Shown here in pieces: positions 40,201 through 50,611 of a stretch of 64,000 nucleotides of DNA. The position numbers and the translations under genes are program-made. Within the stretch, counting starts at the first letter, position 1, and each line of letters starts with the position of its first letter. Origin of the DNA: Cyclospora cayetanensis (lineage: Eukaryota; Apicomplexa; Conoidasida; Eucoccidiorida; Eimeriidae); contig NW_020312170.1 of assembly GCF_002999335.1 (NCBI RefSeq), forward strand, positions 186,001-250,000, given 5' to 3'. The notes below the pieces were generated by a model. The model did not search any database. It saw only the letters and a list, made by a program, of their open reading frames with translations, and had not been told where the DNA came from.

Positions 40201-43200
40201 CACCCCCCTAGCGTGATCTCCATCTCTCTGTTTCGCTTTCCCTCTTCGCATAATACGCAGGCAGCAGTTTGGATTCTTGTACTTGGCGGGAGAGGGCATC
40301 AAACGGCAACACTGCCCGCCATCTGCACAGCTGCAGATCCTCTCTCTCAGAGACCTCTCGCTCCAAGCGCGAATTTCCCTATCATCTAGGGCCATCAATT
40401 GCCTAGACCGTAAGCTGCAGTGTCTGCACGCCCGAGACATTCGACTTGCGGCGCTTCGGACGGCCTTAGTTAAGTCGCATCTGAGACTGTTTGCAGCAGC
40501 TGCGACACACGGTGTACAACCCTGTTTCTGTGGATGCTCAGTAAGCCATGAGATCCTCGTGTGCGGCGACGACAGCGGCGTCATTCGCTTCTTTGATCCT
40601 TTTTCCCTAGAGGCCAAAGGACGGCACATTCCGTAAGCAGTGCAGCAGCGCGCTGCGTTGCCAGCCCGCCAGTCCCCCTGCCTGCTTCTGCTCTGGTGTG
40701 TTTGTGGAGCACTGCTTTTGTTTGCTTCCGCGACCCTCCATAATTCGGTGCACCGTGAGGGGGCTGCGGCTGTGGCTGCTCCTGTTGTGAGCTCTCTGGC
40801 CTTCCTTGTGCTGTGTCACCTGAGCGTTCACCATGGCTTGCCTTCGCAAGGCTCGGAGGTTGGGGTCCCTCTCCCTCCTGCTACATTGTGATTCGGATTT
40901 TGCGAATAGAGGCAGACATCGATGCAGCTAGCGGCCTCTGCTGTGTGCGCCCGTTGTCTTGGCAGGGCCTTCCCGAGCGGCCTCCTGCCGCCTAACCTGA
41001 GGGCTTCCCAAGAAGTAAACGACTTGCGGCTGTGTGGGACGGAGCAGCACGTCCTCGCAGTGAGGACGGCAAGCCGCTATCCTGCGGGCTTAGACCTTTT
41101 GGATATTCAGTCCGGCGTCAGCAGAGCCATAAAGCCGGAGCAAACCGAAGGTGAGAAAAACCGACTGCTCGCCGCAGGAGGGCTCTGAGGCCTAAGGCAC
41201 AGAGGGGAACACAGACTAGCCAGAGGGAGACAGAGGAGGAGGCACCACCCGCCTGTGAGAGGCCTCTTATGCGAAGGGAGACTGTAAGGCGGCTAGGCCG
41301 AATTAGGAGTAGCATCAGAGGTCTAGGGGTTCGCAGGCGTGGGGGATGGGGGAAGGAACAAGTAGAAGTAGGCGGCCCCCAGCTGCTGCCAGTGGCTCTC
41401 GATATATCCTAGGAAAGGGGGCAGGATTTTCTTCCGCTGCCAATGCCCCCAACACTATGTTTGCTCTGCATTTTGAAAGGCACTCTTCCATTGATGTAGT
41501 CTCGCTGAGCTTTCTGTACGCCTCTGTATCTTGGCCAGAGTATTTTCTGCCTGCCAGTCGCCCTCTTCCGCTTCTCTGGGCGTCTCACAAAGAGTCGCTT
41601 CCTCTTTCGCTCTTTCTCCCTCTCTGTCTCTCCGTCTACGCACGTCTTTGAAAGGTGCATCTGCGTTTGGGCCGCTCTGTGCTTCTAGTCCCCCTCGGAT
41701 GTAGACTGTTCAACTTATCGTGAGCACATGCCTTCCTATCTCTGGGTGTGCGTTCCCTCAGGGCACTGGATTCACGCTGTGGACGTCGATCAGCTCTCAA
41801 TGCGGTGCCCGTACGCCTCACGTTCGGAGGGGAGGTCTGACAATACTCCTGGCTGGTGCTGCAGCGCAGGTGGCAGCAGCAGCTTGCGCACCAGCAGCAG
41901 CAGCAACGTTGTTGCAGTTGGAGAGAGCTCAGTTGCTGGATGCTTCGCCCTGCTGCGCCTCGACTGCAGACTGGCGCGACCAGTCGTACAGAAGATTCCG
42001 CAGACGAAGCGAATGCTGTGGCCCTTGAGGGTGGAAGGTAGGCCGCCTTGCGCTTGGCTTTGCATGCATGACTTTCTCATTTGCCGTAGAGGCACCTCTG
42101 AACCCAGGGTACTCCAAGCCGACGCACGTAGTGGGGGCCTTCCTTGCTAGGGCTTCTGTGCCAACAATAGCAACAAGCCTTGCACCATCTTGTCTTTCGC
42201 ATTTGGTGGCGGCCGTAGAAGGAAAGTGTGTGTGTGTGTGTATTTGTTGTGTGTGTGTGTGTGTGTGTGTTTTTGTTGTTTGTTTGTTTGTGTGTATGTA
42301 TGTATGTATGTGAGTGTACGTGTTTGTGTGTTTCTATGTGCGCGCGCTTACTGGAACCTGAACTACTGTTGTTGCTGCGCAGGCCACAGGGCATTCGCGA
42401 ATGGCGTTTTTGGCCAGGGCGACTTCACGGGCAGAATTCAGCAAGTTGACATGCGGTAGGCTGCATTAGCGGTGGAAGGAGGAGCACGAAGAGCAGCACC
42501 ACTTAGACGCATACAAGAGAACGGGGAAGGGGGAAATGTGAACTTGCTTCTTTGTGGATCCTTCGTCTTCCAGAATGCCGGTAGTTCGCCCTTCCGAGGC
42601 CATGGCTGCGGCCTCCTTGGAGCCTTGGACGTCTGTAGACGCTTCTGTAGCAGCGCCTGGGAGCCTCGTGCACCTGCTTCCCAACAAACGCGTGGAGGAT
42701 ATTCGCATCTTCGACGGACAGGTGAAGCGCTGAACTCTACCACAGCCCACGTAGCCGGTCCTCTTGCTTACCATGTGCTGGAACCTCGGCAGGCCGGTCC
42801 GATGGAGTGGTGCCTTGGTGACCCTCGCACTCGCCTTGCTAGACGAAGTCGTTTTGCTCTCAAGTTTTTTCCTGCTATCAGTCTCCTTGTGCGTGTGTGT
42901 CCAGCTGTATGCACTGGCGAACGACGCACGGGGGAGCCTCTCCATCGTTCGCTTCAATGTAGACAACCCAGGGGATGCTCAGAGTCTTGGCACAATTGAT
43001 TGCTTCCCAGCGGAAGACTGGGCTGAGCCTCTGAGGCTCCTTCTTGTCTATGAGAGTAAGCGAGCCTACCGCGGCAAACAAAAGGCAGTCTATTCCTCCT
43101 GGCCCGCCATGTCACTCTTGCCCTCTCATCGTTTTCTTGCTCTTTCGACAAGAGCCCAACCGGTGCAAACGTCATCTCGTATGGACTGTTTGCCGTGCTT

Positions 43201-43554
43201 ACCCTGAAATACATACATATATAGCTTCCTTCTCTCTTGTAAACGAGGCCTTACTACTGCTTCCCGTTGCTGCCATGTCGCTGCGCATGTTGCTTGCCCG
43301 TTGTGGGCTGTGTAAAACAGGGTGCAAGCAATGCGTCCTTCGAGGGGCACTGCACTCCGGTTGCGGACGCCTCAGGCAAATGCTGGCAAAGAGCTGCTCT
43401 CCTTTCTGTGTCTGCTGCAGAGGGGTGGACAGCAACATACGGAAATTATATTTCGACCGGCTGTTTTAGGAACCCTTTAGAGGCACCTCTAGACAACGAA
43501 GAGCCCCTCCTGCTGCCGCCGCTCTATGAAACAACGCTGGAGCAGAGCGACTAA
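37295..43554 (+). CDS. Gln/Ala/Ser-rich protein with F-box-like motif and propeller-like C-terminus
   Basis: Well-supported exons are 37295-40062, 40261-40632, 40966-41150 and 41762-42037. Further likely exons start at 42090, 42383, 42574, 42905 and 43321, the last ending near 43554. The ATG at 37295 has A at -3 and G at +4. The first 800 residues are low complexity with Gln, Ala and Ser runs. Near residue 700 an F-box-like helix appears: WALLPEGVQLLVCSLLDSQT followed by AAADHPLCWMLRC. Later exons give beta-rich repeats such as SHEILVCGDDSGVIRFFDPF, QHVLAVRTASRYPAGLDLLD and VEDIRIFDGQ joined to LYALANDARGSLSIVRFNVD, as in WD40-type propellers. An F-box plus propeller would suggest a substrate receptor of an SCF ubiquitin ligase, but both domain calls are by eye. 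Phases around 42225 and 43321 are unresolved. Confidence 0.6.
42225..42345. repeat. TG/TTG microsatellite in an intron
   Basis: GTGTGTGTGT, TTTGTTTGTTTG and ATGTATGTATG runs fill an intron of the F-box/propeller-like gene. Confidence 0.85.
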
Positions 43555-45788
43555 TAACGCGGGGTGGTGAGCAGTGCACCCCTTGCCGTGCACAAGGGGG
43601 ACGGCCTTCCTGCTGCTAACTGCGGGTTGCACCGCCTCCCTCGCTTCCTCAATGGGAGAGGCAGAGAGACAGCAACGCTTCCGATGGGGGATCAGGGGAA
43701 GGGCTGCCTAAAAGTTGGGAAAGAAGCCAAATGTCTCTCCCGTGCGACAGAACATCGGTCCTTTGCCCCCGCCCAATGAGCGAGTAACCGACTTTGTCCT
43801 TCATGTGGTCTGCAACCTACGCGGGGAAGGCCACGTAGCGGCTCCTAAGGTCAACTAAAGTTTCCTTTCTCTAAGTCTAAATGAGGGAAGCGAGCGCCTC
43901 TATTCTCGAGTTCGTGCAGACCTACAGAGGGAATATCCCTTCAGGTCCCCTCAGTGGAATGCCTAGGAACTAGCCGCTCATCACAGTTCTCCAGATGCAC
44001 ATATGAATGGGCGTAGGATGGCCACCCGGCATTTTAGGGACCCCTGGCACCCGCCTCTGTTCTATTCAGGCGTCCGTGTGCAACTCGAGACGCTCAGACT
44101 TATGCGCGAATTCTTTTGAAGCGAGCGCTTGGGGCTTGACTTGACTATGGAGCTCGGAGGTCGATGCTCTAGCCCTCAGTGGGTGTCTTAGACTACCTCA
44201 CGACAAGGAAGCCCTTTGCCAAGGTTCCAGGATACCGGATTACTTGAGTGGAAGAGACTGGCCCAAGCATTTACACCCTATGTGTGCCCCAAGCATCCGC
44301 ACAGTGTCACACGAAATACACTTTGAGGCGCAGGCTTGCCGCAAATACAGGATCATAACACGAGACTACCCCGACCCAGAACCAAGAGAAATTAAGGGGC
44401 ACGTTCGTGCAGATGCCAAATTGGTAGATCTATATGAAAAAAGTAGAGCCTAAGTAATTCGAAAAGTCTGGTTTTTGGTTGGTCCGCTGCAGCAACAGCC
44501 GTGGAAGGAACGTTTCATGCGCTGACCGCCCGCGTCCGGCAGTGTGTAATAAGGGTTGCTTGTAAGGCTTTATCTAGAGATCTGAAGTTCTGTAGCATTA
44601 CTGGTTGTATTGCTCCAGTTGAGCTCTTTGTTATAGCGAAGAGAGGACCGAGAGATCTGCGCAGGCGCCCTCTAAGGAGGGAGGCGCTTATGCCTTTGCA
44701 GTGCATGATCGACCGACCAGGGGCTCCTCATGCCACTGGTCAGTCAACATGCGAGTAATTCACTGGATAAGACAGGAGAGGGAGCATGCCCTGAGCTACA
44801 GTATGTGATATATCAAATATGTGCGTGAAAATATAGTTGCACGTGGCAGTGCTTCCTATGTCGATGCCATCCTCCGTACGCGGCTAGTAGCTACGGGCAC
44901 CCCAGATGGGCAGTACCGGCTTGCTCAAAGTGCGTCACCGCTGCAAGGGCTGTGAATGAGTTGAGGCTGGCCACGTAAATGGAGCGCATGCATTACTTGG
45001 CTGGCAGGAAGGATAGGAAGAACTTCAACAAGCGGCAGAAGCAGCAGCAGCAGCGCAGCGACGGTCTTTGAGGGCGGGTTGTGTGAGGGCCTTGCGGACG
45101 AGGCCCCCAGTCGCCTATGTACTTTAGAGCCTAATTTTGTGGATAACATTCTTTGTCTTGTAAAATATCACCGTAGCCTGTGTATTTTGGTGGGGTGCCG
45201 CCACTGCATGCCCCTCGGTCGTCACCAGTTTCAGGCCTGGTGTGCATCTCTAATCCCTGGTGCTGGATAAGGGAGAGCACCGCAAGCAGCCCTTATTTTG
45301 GTTTTCGCTCTCGAGACTCTTTTCTGCAGCTGAGAGCCTGTAGGAAGGGCAAGGAGAAGAAAGTCTTTAATCGCCCATCCATGGGCGCCATAGCTCTGCT
45401 AGGGGTGGCGCACATCATCGCCATCGGCTAACAGTTAGCCGAAGTGTCTCTTTAGCCACTTTCCCCGCGCGCAACTGGCTTTCTCCCCAGGATAAAGAGA
45501 CCCCAAGACTTTGCGAAGGCTCACTGGGCTGAGCTGACGCCGATCCTTAAATTCGCCCTTTCTGGTGAGCTTTCTCCCTCTGGATGTCATTAGTGCTCTA
45601 TTGAGTGTCTGGGGGCTTTCCTAGCCACATCTCCCTGCGTCCTTTGTTTCCCCTCCTCTCCTTAGAGCCTCTCGCCTCGGCGCCTCCACTGCCAGCAGGG
45701 CTGCGCCTTCAAAGGCTGACAGGGAGGTCACAGTACCACCCAAGGCAGCGCTTGTGCAGCACTAGCGGTGAGGGTGTGGGAACCGACA
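43555..45788. other. Mostly non-coding interval with two exon-like segments
   Basis: Repeat-poor DNA with no recognisable gene. Near its right end are two plus-strand segments flanked by good splice signals and compatible in phase. The first, about 45491-45563, reads FAKAHWAELTPILKFALS and ends at TCTG|GTGAGC. The second, about 45666-45767, reads EPLASAPPLPAGLRLQRLTG onward and ends at AGCG|GTGAGG. They may be upstream exons of the coiled-coil gene or a separate small gene; neither could be confirmed. Confidence 0.35.
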
Positions 45789-46586
45789 ATGGGGGGGAAA
45801 TGCGGACGAAGTGCTACAAAGCAGCCTAGGCGGAAGGGCCCCCAAGATATGAGGGAGAAAGAAGGCCAGGAGGGATCGGAAGAGGCGCTTTCTCTTGAGC
45901 CCGAGGTCGACGAGGAGGCGAAGATGCAACAGAGGCAGAAGGAGGAAGAGGCACGACGAGCGCAACAGGAAGAAGAGCGACGAGCCGCGGAGAGGATGCA
46001 GAAGGAGAAGGAGGAAAAGGAGGCTGCCGAGCGCGAAGCAGAGCAGAGGCGGCAACAACAGATGGAAGAAGACGCCAAAAAGAAGCAGACAGCCGAGGCC
46101 GCAGCAGCTGCGAAGGAAGCGGGAGACGCAGCAGAGCGCCTCAGGCAAGAAGAGCTGGCGGCTCAACGACAGAAGCAGCGAGAGGCAGAGGAGCTTCAGC
46201 GCGCCCGAGAAGAGGCCGAGGAAGCACGGAGGCGGCAAGAGCAAGAAGCGCGGCAACGGCAGGAGGAGGCACTGCAGGAAGAGATGCGGCGGAAGGAAGA
46301 AGCAGAGAGGAAACGGGCAGAGCAACGAGAGGCAGAGGAAGCAGCACGACGTGCCAAGACTCTGGACAGGGAAAGTCGCCGGTTACAGAAGGAGCGCGAT
46401 GAGCAAGAGCAGCGGGAGAGCCTTGAGGAGGCAGCCAAAGCCAGGCGCAAGAGTGGTATTAGGCTCTGTGAGAAGCCTGCAAAGATGGTCGCCTCGAATT
46501 GTGGCTGCGAGGTTCCCGCTCACAACATCACAGAGTGCCCTCTCTGCCTCCTCCTGGACATGACAGATGCTCCATTGTTCGCTTAA
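45789..46586 (+). CDS. Coiled-coil protein with possible N-terminal acylation signal
   Basis: One open frame of 265 residues. The ATG at 45789 has A at -3 and G at +4. From about residue 30 to 225 the sequence is almost continuous Glu/Arg/Gln/Lys/Ala (for example EEAKMQQRQKEEEARRAQQE), which predicts one long coiled-coil or single alpha-helix. The N-terminus MGGKCGRSATK has Gly2, Cys5 and basic residues, compatible with N-myristoylation plus palmitoylation as used by apicomplexan inner-membrane-complex and microtubule-associated proteins. The C-terminus (SNCGCEVPAHNITECPLCLL) carries five closely spaced cysteines that could bind metal. The helix composition is too common to assign a family. 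Possible upstream exons at 45491-45767 would remove the acylation start. Confidence 0.6.
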   Translation: MGGKCGRSATKQPRRKGPQDMREKEGQEGSEEALSLEPEVDEEAKMQQRQKEEEARRAQQEEERRAAERMQKEKEEKEAAEREAEQRRQQQMEEDAKKKQTAEAAAAAKEAGDAAERLRQEELAAQRQKQREAEELQRAREEAEEARRRQEQEARQRQEEALQEEMRRKEEAERKRAEQREAEEAARRAKTLDRESRRLQKERDEQEQRESLEEAAKARRKSGIRLCEKPAKMVASNCGCEVPAHNITECPLCLLLDMTDAPLFA

Positions 46587-48759
46587 GAAGACCTTTTTGT
46601 AGTTGTTTCCATGGCCCGTGCCGCGAAAGCCTCATCATCAGCGGTTCTATTTCGCTTCGATGATGGAAATGGGTGGGCTGTTGATGCGCAACCTACTCCG
46701 CTGCACGTGTCACTTGGGGGGAATAGGGGAAGAGGAAGGAGGCCAAGCGCCGCTGGCTTGGCTAAAATATCGCAGGAAAGGTGCTGCCTTGAGGAGGTGC
46801 GTGTGTATGTCTTGCGTCTGGTGGTGCTCTCAAGCTCCCGTGATGAGCATTCAGGGTGTTTACTTTTTATCAGCACAGGGCATATAACCCTGAAAGCGTA
46901 GGGACACGAAGAGCTCGGTAGAGAGACACGCAAACACAGGCAACGACTTCGAGCAAGCAGTCTTCCATTCTCACATTCTTCCGTGTATCTCACTCTAGCG
47001 CCTTATTCAGACGCGCCTTTGTCTCCTGTTTTACGTGCCGCCCGCGCCCCTTTCATGCAGGAGGCCCTTCCTCACACACAGACCGCCTCCCTGCACCCTT
47101 CTTTTCCCTATACCAGGCGTTTTGCAGAGCTGGCCATGTATTCCTTACAACGTCTTTACGCCAAACAAACGGCAAGAAATTTTAATCAAGACGTCAAACT
47201 CACAGAAGGACAGATAGGCGTTACGATACGTGCATAGAGGATGAGTTCGCGTCCTTGCTGCCCCAATGCGGGTGTGGTGCTATTAATAGTGCGATACACA
47301 GTTCACTTGAAGCACAGATTTCCACACGGGGGTGTCGCGAGCGTCTATTGCGCGTCTCACGCATGATGGACGAAGAGTGACTTGTTACAGAGGTTTTGGG
47401 GCAGGAGGCTTTCACGTTAGGCCACACAGCTCCCCCGGGTGTATATATACATATATGTACATATAGACATCCATACATGGAGGTATAGATATATGGGTAG
47501 CAAAATGCGGACGTTGCTCCGTTAATTGGGTGCATTTCAGCGAGTCTACGCAGTTGCTGGCCTATGAGAAGGGGGGATAGGATGGTTTAACGGGAAGGCA
47601 TGCAGAGTGTTTCTGCGCGGAAAAAAATTGGGATGAGCAATGGGGGCAAGGGGAAGGATCCTCTTAAATGTATTTTCCGGAACGCAATCGTGAGTAGTCT
47701 CAAAAGGCTGCCTCTCAAACATACGACCACATGGCAGAACCTAGCCGCAGGTAATCTAGGCTCCGAGAGGCAACTGGGTAGAAAAGATGTGTGTGCAACA
47801 GAAAGAAGCCAATCGTTAGGCCGCAGGACGGGAAGGGAGTCTCTGAGAAGTGACGACAGTACTGATTAGACATGCGAGCACCCTGTTGCACGGGAAGCCG
47901 CAACCATGAAGCCCTCCAACTTTGCCCTTGCATGCATGTACCGGATTTGATTTAGGGCGCGCCGCTACCCACAGCAACTTCCAGAGACGGCGGGCTAACA
48001 AAGCATTCACGTATTCTATCTGCCTATTGGAAGCAAATGGGCTGTTTCAGGAGCCTCCTCTGTCTCTCTTGCTTACCCTGCCTACACGGATGGTGTAAAA
48101 ATATCTCTCTTCGCATCATTCTAAAGTGCGCCGCTTTACGCGTACCCTCCTTCCTCAAATGCCCCTGGAGAAAGCAGTAAAAGCTCTCCCTTCAAGAATA
48201 CATTTGAATATCGGTTTCGTTCAGAGGAACTCAGGAAGCGCATTACGGGTGGAGGTGCCTTGCACCACCATCACCACCTCTGCCCGCAGCACCGCCTTAA
48301 CCTCATCCCTCCTTCTCCCCCCTTCTTCCCCCTCCCGTAGAGGCTCGTACCCATACAGGCAAACGCAGGCCGTTCAAAAAAGCACACGGCTCACACCGAA
48401 TTCGTCACCAACGATGCAGCAGCCTCGTGACGACCGCTGCGGACTAGCGCAGACTACCCCTCCTGCCTGCTACTGCCTGGTTTTTAACCCACCTGCTGAA
48501 CATTGTGCTATAGTTGCACTGCTGCAATACTTCCTCCCCAAACGTGGGACCAACGACAAGGGCCCACTGGCGCGCCAGACGCCTCCGCGTAGAGCAGCAG
48601 TCGCGTGAACGCTGCTGCAAGCGCATCGCAACCGTGACAGCCAGTCAGGCAGCAGTCCAGCTGCTCCTGCGACTGAAGCGGCAAGTAAGCGAATGCGCAG
48701 CTTTCCAGAAGCGACTGCAGCCCATATGCTCCCGCAGCTGCCGCCCTTCCAAATGCAGC
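46587..48759. other. Intergenic interval between convergent genes
   Basis: Contains the 3' flanks of the coiled-coil gene and of RPB5. A short TATATACATATATG patch lies near 47440-47490. Frames around 47600 and 48126 show no family resemblance. Confidence 0.4.
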
Positions 48760-50611
48760 TCAGACCACCAACCGATAAGTAACATAACGGCCAGCAGTTT
48801 CGGAGGGCCTAATGATCTTAACCACCTGCACAGTAGACCCTCACCCCACAGCACCAGATATCTGCAGCAACGCGGGAAACTGGCACTGCAGCACCTAACG
48901 CCCGTAACGCAGCAACAGGGAAACAGCTTCCATGCGGCAACAAGACACGGCCTGGCAGTCTTAATTTCTCCACAACAGCTTGACAGACCTGCCCTCTCGA
49001 AAGACCAAAGTACCGAGAAATCGGGTCGGCTACTTGGATCCTTGGGAGCTGCACTTCCTTCACCTGCATGCGCGCATGCATAAAGCCCCAATTCGGGCCA
49101 CCGCAGACGAGACGCCACGCATGCAACTCCCCTGTGATTGAGCCTTGTGCTGGCTGCCTGCCTGCCCAGGAATTCGCTCGCAAGGGGCGTTAGCGCCTAT
49201 TTCGCATCAAGGACGCACACGGTAGCGCTGCAGAAGTTGCTGCTTGTCTTCCGGCGAGAGGGGCACGTGCTTTGGCACCAGTTCATGCTTCGTGATGTTA
49301 ACCTGCACAGGAAACGCCTTGCCCGACGCAACGCATGCCCTCCACGATCCTCAGCCCTCCACCCCCGCGACAAGCGGCTAAAACGCGGCAACCACAGAAG
49401 CACTGCTCGCGAAGCAGACGGTGTCGCCTCCTGCTGCTCACAAGCAACTCCGATTCCATAAAGTGCTCAATGATGTGACGGGGAGCCGCCTCGGCTATGG
49501 CCTGAGGACGCAAAAACACTCCGCCGAAAGCCAAGCGCGCGAAAGGCGTAGAAGCGTCAACAGTAACAGCAAGAGAAACAGCAGCACGCGCGACGAGTTT
49601 GTTGCAGCCCAGTAGCAGCCTTCCTTAACAAGTGCTTCCTTGCAGCCGTCTTGGCAGCTGAAGCAAATCTCAGGCTCTGAGGATGTGGTATGGGGTGCTT
49701 GAAAAAACACGAGCTCTTCTCCAGCTCTCCATGACAGGCATCTCTAGGGGCTTCCTACATCTTTAGCAAAAGCCGTGAGGACGTTTTGCGTAACGAGGAT
49801 CGCCCTGTGGATATTTCGTTCTTCCATACGTTCCGTCAGCCTGCACAGGCACCAACCCTCAAACATGAACATACATATATATACACACACACACACACCT
49901 GCCCCACTGCACAGCTTAATGCAAATACCGTACTGTGGCGTTTGGGCAATGAACATAGCACCCTTCTTCAGAGAACACGAGCGAAATCCAACCGATACCC
50001 CTGGGAGCAGCGCCCTACTCCCTGATAGGCTTGACCCCTGTCTTCTTGATCTCGTCCGCAAAATATACAATCACCTTCGCCTCAGGATCGACTTTGTGCG
50101 ATGCGATCAACAGCATGCGAGAACGTCTGCAACAGCATATGAATCCGAAGCGCGTTATGAACAGGCGGGAGGAGAGCGAGAGTCTACAACAATGGCCAAC
50201 GTTTTACAGCCGTTTAATGCAGATCTGTCCATAGCAGTAGGAGCAGCAGGAGCCGGTGACGAAAGCCAGAAGCCTCGAAGCCCTCCCTCCCTCCTCCTTA
50301 TCCCTCTCCCCCATCGCCACCCCCGGAGCTCCGCCGAGAGACGTTATTACACAGAGGTGGGCCCTGATTGGAGGCAGACTGATTCAAAAAGAGGGAGGAA
50401 GAAAGGGAGGAGGCATGCACGCGTGTAGGCAGGCAGGCCTGTGAGAGAGCACCCTAGAGAGGCCTTACGATTGCTCATTGTCGTTGAAGCGCTGAACGAA
50501 CTCGTTAAAAGCCTCGGTCTTCTCCTGGGGAGGCAGCAAATAGCCTCTATCCTCCAGTATCTCACAGCAAGTGCGACGAGCCCGAAAGAGGCGCCGTATG
50601 CTCGACTCCAT
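48760..50611 (-). CDS. DNA-directed RNA polymerases I, II and III subunit RPB5 (RPABC1)
   Basis: Seven small exons join exactly in phase: 50469-50611, 50019-50126, 49759-49840, 49442-49501, 49219-49302, 48989-49063 and 48760-48825. They sum to 618 bp and 205 residues, the normal length. RPB5 is shared by all three nuclear polymerases, with its C-terminal assembly domain conserved to archaeal RpoH. The N-terminal domain shows [20 protein letters not shown] and [20 protein letters not shown]. The middle has [20 protein letters not shown] and [20 protein letters not shown]. The C-terminal domain has [40 protein letters not shown] and [20 protein letters not shown], close to the human and yeast order. 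The ATG at 50611 is placed by homology. No low-complexity insertion interrupts the protein, unlike its neighbours. Confidence 0.96.

Noticed and set aside
45762..46325. Leu-rich minus-strand frame
   Set aside because: Antisense of the coiled-coil gene; Leu runs are reverse complements of GAG/AAG codons.
48126..48608. 160-codon plus-strand frame
   Set aside because: No recognisable motif; located just beyond the 3' end of RPB5 with no splice or start support.
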